Source: an uncultured Christensenella sp.
GTDB lineage: Bacteria; Bacillota; Clostridia; Christensenellales; Borkfalkiaceae
DNA length: 39,831 bases
NCBI GenBank assembly: GCA_910586365.1
Contig: CAJUGP010000016.1
Span: forward strand, 1-39,831
Reading direction: 5' to 3'
Positions 26,278 through 32,558 of the stretch are shown piece by piece. Numbering within the stretch: the first letter of the stretch is position 1; the number at the start of each line of letters is the position of its first letter. The position numbers and the translations under genes were made by a program. The notes below the pieces were generated by a model, which saw nothing but the letters and a program-made list of their open reading frames with translations, was not told the origin of the DNA and did not search any database.

Positions 26278-26306
26278 ATTATATCACACGATCAACATGG
26301 TTTCAA
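26278..26306 (-). promoter_or_regulatory. Promoter of the LRR gene
   Basis: Read on the minus strand: TTGAAA (26306-26301), 17-base spacer, TATAAT (26283-26278). It lies about 30 bases before the start codon. Confidence 0.75.
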
Positions 26307-26316
26307 GTAGAAACGC

Positions 26317-26345
26317 TTGCATAATTTGCCTGTTTATCGTATAAT
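26317..26345 (+). promoter_or_regulatory. Promoter of the isochorismatase-family gene
   Basis: TTGCAT (26317-26322), 17-base spacer, TATAAT (26340-26345). It is divergent from the LRR promoter, the two -35 boxes being about 10 bases apart. Confidence 0.75.
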
Positions 26346-26372
26346 AAATGCGTTAAAATTGCGAGGTAAACA

Positions 26373-26849
26373 ATGCAAAAAAAGGCTTTGGTCGTGATCG
26401 ACCTGCAAAACGATATTACGAAAAACTATAAGGAAATTATCGCAAACGTCAATGCCGCGATCGATCGGGCGGTTGCCGACGGTCTCCACGTGGTTTATAT
26501 CAAACACAATAACCTTTCGGCAGGAACGCGCACGTTTAAGCCCGAAACGCGCGGCGCGGAATTAGTCCCCAATATGAAGATCGTTTCGGAGCATATTTTC
26601 GTAAAGAGCAAGGGGAACGCGCTGACGAGCGAAGGGTTCGCCGCTTTTATCCGCGAAAAGGAGATCACGGAATTTTATATCGCGGGAGCCGATGCCGTCG
26701 CTTGCGTAAAATCGACCTGCTACAATATGGCGAAAAACGGTTTTACCGTTCACGTTCTGAGCGATTGCATTACAAGCTACGATAAAACGAAAATTCCCGA
26801 AATGTTAAACTATTACGAGCGGAACGGCTGTCTGCTCGAAACGCTGTAA
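26373..26849 (+). CDS. Isochorismatase-family cysteine hydrolase
   Basis: 158 residues. The catalytic triad of the superfamily is present: Asp in VVIDLQND (D10), Lys in FVKSKGNA, and Cys in AVACVKSTCYN. Members hydrolyse amides or vinyl ethers (nicotinamide, N-carbamoylsarcosine, isochorismate). The sequence is short and no neighbour hints at the substrate. GCGAGG lies just upstream of the ATG. It converges with the YdeI-like gene, only 14 bases away, without a visible terminator. Confidence 0.9.
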   Translation: MQKKALVVIDLQNDITKNYKEIIANVNAAIDRAVADGLHVVYIKHNNLSAGTRTFKPETRGAELVPNMKIVSEHIFVKSKGNALTSEGFAAFIREKEITEFYIAGADAVACVKSTCYNMAKNGFTVHVLSDCITSYDKTKIPEMLNYYERNGCLLETL

Positions 26850-26863
26850 GAGCGGCGGCGGAA

Positions 26864-27439
26864 TCAGTAATCGAGCAGCCGTCCGTTATCGTTCCATTCG
26901 CCGTACAAAACGCCTTGCTTTGTGTGCTCGATGAATTTTTGCAAACGGCTTTGGAACAGTTCGGGCTGCTTTTTCTTGATTTGTATCGTATCGATTCGGA
27001 CGCGTTGATAGAGCGGCGGAAAACTTAAAAAATTGTTCCAGACTTCGGCGTCGGCTTGCAGCGCTTGCAAAACAGCGCCGTCGATCGCAAAACCGGACGG
27101 GGACAGATCGGGCAAGACGCTTCTTCCCGCATCGGTCATCCGTCCTAATTTTTCCAAGCGGCGGCACCGCTCCTTATTGAGCTCGGACCATAAGGAATTT
27201 TTTTTGCGCGGCGCGAACCGTTGCGCGGTCACGCCGCTTTCGAGCTTTTTTTCCGTACTGTCGATCCACCCGAAGCACAAGGCTTCTTCCACGGCGTCGA
27301 GATACCAAAAGGTATTGTCGTCTTTCGGTCTGCCGCGTTTTACGATCACCCAGCATTCTTTTTCTTGCCTGTGATTTTCGGTAAGCCAAAGGCGAAAATC
27401 GTTTCTGTTTTCTGTTTGTAATAAATTGACGGGTTGCAT
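26864..27439 (-). CDS. YdeI/OmpD-associated (OmdA-like) family protein
   Basis: 191 residues. The pattern RLWLTENHRQEKECWVI, LDAVEEALCFGWIDS and RFAPRKKNSLWSELN is that of the YdeI/OmdA family, sometimes named bacteriocin-protection protein. The family's biochemical role is not established. It starts 14 bases after the AraC-family regulator on the same strand, so the two genes are probably one transcript from the promoter at 28365-28393. Confidence 0.85.
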   Translation of the reverse strand: MQPVNLLQTENRNDFRLWLTENHRQEKECWVIVKRGRPKDDNTFWYLDAVEEALCFGWIDSTEKKLESGVTAQRFAPRKKNSLWSELNKERCRRLEKLGRMTDAGRSVLPDLSPSGFAIDGAVLQALQADAEVWNNFLSFPPLYQRVRIDTIQIKKKQPELFQSRLQKFIEHTKQGVLYGEWNDNGRLLDY

Positions 27440-27453
27440 ATGCGTGCCTTGTA

Positions 27454-28341
27454 TTATTGCGTTTTTCCGTTCGAGGATTCGATCAGCTCGCAGTCGCGCA
27501 GCGTGGGGTCGAAGGCGCGTTCGCTGGGATAGGAGAACCGATCGCCGAGGATAAAATTATCGGGCAGATCGCGCGGGGCAAACCCCGTCAGCTCTTTGAA
27601 AATACGGTTGAAATTGCGGATCGTGCCGAAGCCGCACGCGTCGGCGACTTGCGTTACGGACATGTCGGGTTTGCTTTGCAGCATGCGCACCGCCTCGTCC
27701 GTGCGGACGCAGTTGAGCTGGCGCGAAAACGTAACGCCCGCCGTCTTGCGGAAATACCGCGAGAAATAAGAGGGACTCATGTTCATGAACGCGGCGGCTT
27801 CCTCAAAGGTTAAATCGCGGTAACGCATGTTGATCTCTTCGAGGAGCTGCTTAAAGGCGATCGTGGCTTTGTCGTATTTTGTTTCTTTTGCCGCAAGCGG
27901 TTCGCCGCGGAAAATTTCGATCATGAGCCGTTCGATTTCGCAACATGCCTCGGCGCCGTAAAAGGGCGGTTTCGCCGCAAGAACGGCGCGGATTTTTTCA
28001 TACGTTTGCTCTACGCCGTACCGATCGGAGAACACGGGGCGCGAAAGCGTGTATGGTTCGGCGAAAAAACGGATAATATTATAGTTGAAGATCAGCACGG
28101 CGAGCACGGTGTTCGGCTGCGTTGCGTGCATGTAGTGCACTTGCTCGCTGTCGATGAACAGCGCCTGCCCGACTTCGAGCGTATAGCTTCTGCCGTTGCA
28201 AAATACGTCGAGCGCTCCTTGCGCGGGGCAAATGAGTTCGCAATCGGGGTGCCAATGCAAAAGATTGTGCGAATTGCGGTATTTGCCCGTCCAAACCTGC
28301 CCGTGGTCGGAATAATTCCAAATTTCACGTTTTGCGATCAT
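27454..28341 (-). CDS. AraC-family transcriptional regulator with cupin sensor domain
   Basis: 295 residues. The N-terminal cupin (about 20-100) contains LLHWHPDCELICPAQG and the IDSEQVHYMHA strand, the usual small-molecule pocket of AraC-type sugar regulators. Two helix-turn-helix motifs follow at the C-terminus: LTFEEAAAFMNMSPSYFSRY and MSVTQVADACGFGTIRNFNR, with the FKELTGFAPRDL end. It is transcribed away from galE-galT-galK and shares the intergenic region, so I infer that it controls the gal operon, probably as an activator binding the direct repeats near 28413-28429. The sensed ligand (galactose or a related sugar) is inference. Confidence 0.92.
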   Translation of the reverse strand: MIAKREIWNYSDHGQVWTGKYRNSHNLLHWHPDCELICPAQGALDVFCNGRSYTLEVGQALFIDSEQVHYMHATQPNTVLAVLIFNYNIIRFFAEPYTLSRPVFSDRYGVEQTYEKIRAVLAAKPPFYGAEACCEIERLMIEIFRGEPLAAKETKYDKATIAFKQLLEEINMRYRDLTFEEAAAFMNMSPSYFSRYFRKTAGVTFSRQLNCVRTDEAVRMLQSKPDMSVTQVADACGFGTIRNFNRIFKELTGFAPRDLPDNFILGDRFSYPSERAFDPTLRDCELIESSNGKTQ

Positions 28342-28364
28342 TTCTCTGCCCGTTCCTTTTTTTG

Positions 28365-28393
28365 ATTATATGCCGTTTTTCTTCGTTTGTCAA
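28365..28393 (-). promoter_or_regulatory. Consensus promoter of the AraC-family gene
   Basis: On the minus strand: TTGACA (28393-28388), 17-base spacer, TATAAT (28370-28365), both boxes perfect. Confidence 0.88.
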
Positions 28394-28412
28394 GGGCGGC
28401 GGAGCGAAAAAA

Positions 28413-28442
28413 GTCAATAAATGTCCATAATTGCATATTGGA
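28413..28442 (+). promoter_or_regulatory. Candidate AraC-type operator upstream of the gal promoter
   Basis: Two direct repeats, GTCAATA (28413-28419) and GTCCATA (28423-28429), lie exactly 10 bases apart. The second is part of a weak dyad TCCA-N11-TGGA (28424-28442). The segment ends four bases before the -35 of the gal promoter, the usual place for a class II activator. Assignment to the adjacent regulator is inference. Confidence 0.45.
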
Positions 28443-28446
28443 ATAC

Positions 28447-28475
28447 TTGCGCGGGGGGAAAATGCGTGATATAAT
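28447..28475 (+). promoter_or_regulatory. Promoter of the gal leader and operon
   Basis: TTGCGC (28447-28452), 17-base spacer, TATAAT (28470-28475). The -35 is imperfect, in line with need for an activator. Expected start near 28482. Confidence 0.8.
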
Positions 28476-28481
28476 ATACTC

Positions 28482-28575
28482 GACAAACGGCGAAAGCCGC
28501 GCGTCAACTATCTTTCTCTCCCCCCAAAGCAGAAAGATAAAAAGAAAAGACGGTATTTTTTTGCCGTCTTTTTTA
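28482..28575 (+). ncRNA. Structured gal leader or independent small RNA with C-rich loop
   Basis: About 94 bases from the predicted transcription start to an intrinsic terminator. Three hairpins occur in order: CGGC-GAAA-GCCG with a GNRA loop (28488-28499); TATCTTTCT/AGAAAGATA (28509-28517 with 28531-28539), nine perfect pairs around the loop CTCCCCCCAAAGC; and AAAAGACGG/CCGTCTTTT (28545-28553 with 28564-28572), a terminator. The exposed CUCCCCCC can pair with Shine-Dalgarno sequences. Since the promoter-to-galE distance includes the terminator, this is either an attenuating leader or a trans-acting sRNA. It matches no riboswitch class I know. Confidence 0.55.
28545..28575 (+). terminator. 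Intrinsic terminator between the gal promoter and galE
   Basis: AAAAGACGG pairs with CCGTCTTTT over a 10-base T-rich loop, and the T-run continues to 28574. It lies 39 bases before galE. Confidence 0.8.
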
Positions 28576-28613
28576 TTAGAAAAAAGGGCTTGACCCAAAA
28601 AAAGGAGAAGTGT

Positions 28614-29624
28614 ATGAACGTTTTGGTAACGGGCGGCGCGGGTTTTATCGGCTCGCATACCGTCGTGGAACTGCTCGAAGGCGGGTTCGGTGTCGTGGTG
28701 ATCGACAATTTGAGCAATGCAAACAGAGAATCTCTGCGCCGCGTGGAAGAGATCACGGGCAAAAGCGTCGCGTTCTATGAAAACGACGTGCGCGACGAAG
28801 CGGCGTTGGAACGGATTTTTACAAAGCACAAAATCGATTGGGTCATTCATTTTGCAGGCTTAAAAGCCGTGGGCGAAAGCGTGCGCATGCCGCTCGAATA
28901 TTACGATAACAATTTGGGTTCGACCTTGGTCTTACTGCAAGTAATGCGTAAATTCGGCGTGAAAAATATCGTGTTCTCCTCGTCCGCGACCGTTTACGGC
29001 GAACCCGAGCGGCTTCCGCTCGACGAGGATTGCCGCCTTTCGACGACAAACCCTTACGGCGCGACCAAGCTGATGCAGGAAGGCATTTTAACCGATTTGT
29101 GGGTGAGCGATCACGAATGGAACGTCGTGCTGCTGCGCTATTTCAACCCCGTCGGCGCGCATCCGAGCGGACGCATCGGCGAAGATCCGAAGGGCATTCC
29201 CAACAATTTAATGCCTTACGTCGCGCAGGTCGCAACGGGTAAACTCAAACGCGTGGGCGTGTTCGGGAACGATTATCCCACCCCCGACGGCACGGGCGTG
29301 CGGGACTATATCCACGTCGTCGATTTGGCGCGCGGTCACGTTGCGGCGATCAAGTCGCTCAAAGAGGGCGGCGTGCATATCTACAATCTGGGCACGGGCA
29401 ACGGATACAGCGTGCTCGATATGGTCAAGGCGTTTTCCAAAGCGTGCGGCAAAGAGCTTCCTTACGAAATTCTGCCCCGCCGCGCGGGCGACGTGCCCGC
29501 CTGCTACGCGACGAGCGCAAAGGCGGAGCGCGATTTGAATTGGAAGGCGCAGTTCGATCTCGACGATATGTGCCGCGATCAGTGGAATTGGCAGAAAAAC
29601 AATCCGAACGGGTATGATAATTAA
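28614..29624 (+). CDS. galE: UDP-glucose 4-epimerase
   Basis: 336 residues. The NAD-binding GGAGFIGSH motif is at 7-15, the catalytic Tyr148 and Lys152 lie in NPYGATK, and the SSSATVYG strand is intact. It interconverts UDP-galactose and UDP-glucose, the last step that renews the Leloir cycle. AAAGGAG (28601-28607) lies 6 bases before the ATG, so the upstream in-frame TTG is not needed. Transcription must pass the terminator at 28545-28575 unless a second promoter exists. The stop codon overlaps the region of the galT start. Confidence 0.96.
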   Translation: MNVLVTGGAGFIGSHTVVELLEGGFGVVVIDNLSNANRESLRRVEEITGKSVAFYENDVRDEAALERIFTKHKIDWVIHFAGLKAVGESVRMPLEYYDNNLGSTLVLLQVMRKFGVKNIVFSSSATVYGEPERLPLDEDCRLSTTNPYGATKLMQEGILTDLWVSDHEWNVVLLRYFNPVGAHPSGRIGEDPKGIPNNLMPYVAQVATGKLKRVGVFGNDYPTPDGTGVRDYIHVVDLARGHVAAIKSLKEGGVHIYNLGTGNGYSVLDMVKAFSKACGKELPYEILPRRAGDVPACYATSAKAERDLNWKAQFDLDDMCRDQWNWQKNNPNGYDN

Positions 29625-29625
29625 C

Positions 29626-31080
29626 ATGCAAAGCGTATATTCCGCCGTCGACGCTTTGGTCGACTATGCCAAAGAAAACTTGTTACTCGATAAGCGCAAC
29701 GAAATTTACGTTCGCAATACGGTGCTCGATCTCATCGGCGCGGAAAGCTACGAGCCGACGGGCGCGCGCTGCGCGGGCAAGAGCTGCACCGCTCTTTTGG
29801 GCGAGTTGCATGCCGCATGCGAAGAGGCAAACCTCTACGCTGCGGAGGAGGAAGCAGGGGTTGCCGACGCCGTGATGGGCGCGCTGTCGCTCTCGCCGAA
29901 GGATACGCAGGATCGGTTCGCGCATTATTATGCCGATTCCCCGCGCACGGCGACAAAGTGGTTTTACGAATACGCCGTGCTTTCCGATTACGTTAAGAAA
30001 GAAAAACTCGACTGCAACCCGCGGTTCGAGCGCGACGGATTGGTGATCACGATCAATTTGGCAAAGCCCGAATTCCGCGATCCGAAAAAGGCGGCGAGCG
30101 GCAATTCCACCAAAGGCGGTTATCCCAAGTGCACCATTTGCCGCGAAAACGAGGGGTTTGCGGGCAGGCAGAAACGCACCCTGCGCACGGTTCCCTTAAC
30201 GCTCGGCGGCGGCGATTGGTTTTGGCAGTTTTCGCCTTACGGGTACTTCTATCAGCACGGCATTGCGGTGAATTGCGAGCATACGCCCATGCACGTCGAC
30301 GGGCATACCTTCGTCTGCTTAATGGATTTCGTCGATCTGTTCCCGCATTGGTTTATCGGCTGTAACGCGCCCCTGCCCCGTATCGGCGGCAGCGTGTTGG
30401 CGCACGATCATTTTCAGGGCGGCGGCGAGGTCCTGCCGCTGCACCGCGCCGCGTTTGTCAGCGAATACCGCAGCAAACGCTATCCCGAAGCCCGCATCGG
30501 CGTGCTCGATTGGGCGGGCACGGCGGTGCGCGTGATTTCCGCCGACCGCGAAGCCGTAACGAAGCTTTCCGACGCGATCCGCGTTGCCTGGGAAGGGTAC
30601 GGGGACGCCGCGCGCGGGCTTGTTCCGTTCGATCAAGACGGCGCGCACAACGCGGTCAGCCCGACCGTCGTCAAAAAAGACGGCGCGTACGAAATGACGC
30701 TTATTCTGCGCAGCAACGCGACTTCCGAACGCTATCCCGACGGAATCTTCCATGCCCACCCTGAATTCCATATCATCAAAAAAGAATCGATCGGCTTGAT
30801 CGAGGCGCAGGGGCTGTTCATTCTTCCGGGCAGATTGAAAGAGCAGCTCGAAGCGATCGAAGAACTGCTCGTAAACGGCGCGCCGCTTTCCGAAGAGCTG
30901 AAAGAGTTTGAAATGATTTACGGCGAACTGCGCGCGATGCGCGCTTCGTTTACGCGTCCGCAGGCGCATGAGGCGGTGCAAGCCGAGCTTGCAAGCGTGT
31001 GCAAACGCATTTTGCAGAACACGGCGGTGTTTGAAACCTCTGCCGATACCGAAAATTTCTTAAAAGGATTGGACTTATAA
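29626..31080 (+). CDS. galT: UDP-glucose--hexose-1-phosphate uridylyltransferase, class II
   Basis: 484 residues, the long Firmicutes-type GalT. The N-terminus (VYSAVDALVDYA, IYVRNTVLDLIGA) is characteristic, C-T-I-C is a possible metal site near residue 170, and the active-site motif is VLAHDHFQGGGE, the class II version of HPH. It transfers UMP from UDP-glucose to galactose-1-phosphate. The start could be ATG 29614, which overlaps galE, or ATG 29626, just after its stop; the second gives the usual family N-terminus. Neither has a clear ribosome site, so coupling to galE is likely. Confidence 0.94.
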   Translation: MQSVYSAVDALVDYAKENLLLDKRNEIYVRNTVLDLIGAESYEPTGARCAGKSCTALLGELHAACEEANLYAAEEEAGVADAVMGALSLSPKDTQDRFAHYYADSPRTATKWFYEYAVLSDYVKKEKLDCNPRFERDGLVITINLAKPEFRDPKKAASGNSTKGGYPKCTICRENEGFAGRQKRTLRTVPLTLGGGDWFWQFSPYGYFYQHGIAVNCEHTPMHVDGHTFVCLMDFVDLFPHWFIGCNAPLPRIGGSVLAHDHFQGGGEVLPLHRAAFVSEYRSKRYPEARIGVLDWAGTAVRVISADREAVTKLSDAIRVAWEGYGDAARGLVPFDQDGAHNAVSPTVVKKDGAYEMTLILRSNATSERYPDGIFHAHPEFHIIKKESIGLIEAQGLFILPGRLKEQLEAIEELLVNGAPLSEELKEFEMIYGELRAMRASFTRPQAHEAVQAELASVCKRILQNTAVFETSADTENFLKGLDL

Positions 31081-31083
31081 CGA

Positions 31084-32214
31084 ATGGATTTTTACGATTT
31101 CAAGAGCTATGATTACAAAGTCAGTGCGGCGGGCAGAGTGAACATCATCGGCGAACACGTCGATTACTGCGGCGGTAAGGTGCTGCCCGCAGCGCTTACC
31201 CTGCGCAATACGGTGTACGTCCGCGCAAACGGCACCGATAAGATCAATCTTGCCTGGACCGATCTTCCCGACCGCGTTTCGCTTGATATCAACAAGCTCG
31301 ACGCTTACCGCGACGTGAAGTACGCCAACTATCCCGCGGGCAGCGCGCTCATGTGGCAGCACGCGGGCAAAAAGATCGTCGGCTGCGATATGCTTTTCGA
31401 GTGCACCGTGCCCTTCGGCAGCGGACTTTCTTCCTCGGCGGCGATCGAGGTTTCCACGATTGCGGCGCTTGCCACGGCGGCGGGCGAGGCGATCGACCCC
31501 GTCGAGATCGCTTTGCTTGCCCAAAAAGCCGAGCGCGAATATACGGGCGTCAACTGCGGCATTATGGATCAATACGCCTCGGCGTGCGGCAAAAAACACC
31601 ATGCCGTTCTGCTCGACTGCAAAACGCTCGAACGCGAATACGTGCCCATGGAGTTGGGCGACTGCGCGCTCGTCATCATCAACTGCAATAAACCGCATAA
31701 CTTGGTGGAAAGCAAGTACAACGAACGCCGCGCCGAAACCGAAAAGGCGTTGGAAATTCTCAAAAAGAAGCTCGATATTTCCTGTCTTGCCGATTTGACG
31801 CCGCTTGAATTCGCTTGCGCCTGCGGCTCGCTCGAAGGAAAGGTAAAAGACCGCGCGCGGCACGTCGTCGAAGAGTGCGACCGCGTGCGCCTTGCCGTGA
31901 ACGCCATGAAAGAGGGGAATATGATCGAGCTGGGCAGCCTTTTGACCTCTTCCCATGCTTCGCTGCGCGATTTGTACGAGGTCACGGGCAAAGAGCTTGA
32001 CGCGCTTGCCGCGGCGGCGCAGGCGCACCCCGCCTGTCTCGGTTCGCGCATGACGGGCGCGGGCTTCGGCGGCTGCACCGTTTCGCTCGTCAAGAAATCG
32101 GGCGTGGAGAGCTTCAAACAGCAGGTTGCGGAAGAGTATTATAAAGCCACGGGCTACCGCGCCGCGGTGTACGACACCGATGCGGACGACGGCATCCGCG
32201 TGGAAAAAATTTAA
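31084..32214 (+). CDS. galK: Galactokinase
   Basis: 376 residues. The galactokinase signature GRVNIIGEHVDY (17-28) binds the sugar, the GHMP ATP loop is PFGSGLSSSAA, and the third motif is GAGFGGC. It phosphorylates galactose at C1 with ATP. It begins three bases after galT and ends the operon. The galE-galT-galK order gives the whole Leloir core except galactose mutarotase and a transporter, neither of which is in the window. Confidence 0.96.
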   Translation: MDFYDFKSYDYKVSAAGRVNIIGEHVDYCGGKVLPAALTLRNTVYVRANGTDKINLAWTDLPDRVSLDINKLDAYRDVKYANYPAGSALMWQHAGKKIVGCDMLFECTVPFGSGLSSSAAIEVSTIAALATAAGEAIDPVEIALLAQKAEREYTGVNCGIMDQYASACGKKHHAVLLDCKTLEREYVPMELGDCALVIINCNKPHNLVESKYNERRAETEKALEILKKKLDISCLADLTPLEFACACGSLEGKVKDRARHVVEECDRVRLAVNAMKEGNMIELGSLLTSSHASLRDLYEVTGKELDALAAAAQAHPACLGSRMTGAGFGGCTVSLVKKSGVESFKQQVAEEYYKATGYRAAVYDTDADDGIRVEKI

Positions 32215-32225
32215 CCGTTCGGCAT

Positions 32226-32259
32226 AAACGCCCCCGCATTCTTGCGGGGGCGTTTTTTT
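32226..32259 (+). terminator. Terminator of the gal operon
   Basis: A 13-bp perfect stem with AACGCCCCCGC and GCGGGGGCGTT at its core, a TTCT loop and seven Ts. Confidence 0.95.
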
Positions 32260-32327
32260 AACGGCGATTGAAAAGCGCAATTCGCAAAATCCGTCATATT
32301 CCGCGCTGTTTCCGCATTCATTATCGT

Positions 32328-32558
32328 ATGACTTTGAACGAATTGAAACGGGGCGAAAGCGCGGTGGTGCTCACCGTGCAGACGGCGCTGCTTACCAAAG
32401 AGCGATTGCGCGCGCTGGGCATTTATACGGGAGAAAAGCTGAGCATGCTCAAAATCTCCCGTAAAAAAAAGGTGTTCGTGCTGCAAGCGGTGCGCAGCGG
32501 AACGAAAGCGGCGATCGACTTCGAGACGGCGGCGGGGATCAAGATATGGAAAACGTGA
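32328..32558 (+). CDS. feoA: Ferrous iron transport protein A (SH3-like)
   Basis: 76 residues, normal for FeoA. MTLNELKRGESAVV and LRALGIYTGEKLSMLK are the family's SH3-like strands, although the usual RLxxMG is changed to RLRALG. FeoA is a small cytoplasmic partner needed for FeoB-driven Fe(II) uptake. The ATG at 32328 is used because the protein aligns from there; the frame opens earlier at a TTG (32268), which would add a basic stretch that FeoA lacks. No ribosome site precedes the ATG. TCATTATC (32318-32325) resembles half of a Fur box but is too short to call. The 3' end overlaps feoB by 13 bases. Confidence 0.85.
   Translation: MTLNELKRGESAVVLTVQTALLTKERLRALGIYTGEKLSMLKISRKKKVFVLQAVRSGTKAAIDFETAAGIKIWKT

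Noticed and set aside
28387..28593. 68-residue reading frame across the gal promoter and leader
   Set aside because: It begins upstream of the predicted transcription start and runs through the promoter and terminator; no ribosome site or recognisable sequence.
28590..28617. Second promoter just before galE (TTGACC with TATGAA 17 bases later)
   Set aside because: The -10 would overlap the galE ATG and the transcript would start inside the gene. The spacing is probably chance.
32311..32329. Fur box before feoA
   Set aside because: Only TCATTATC, half of the consensus, matches; about 10 of 19 positions overall, too weak to call.
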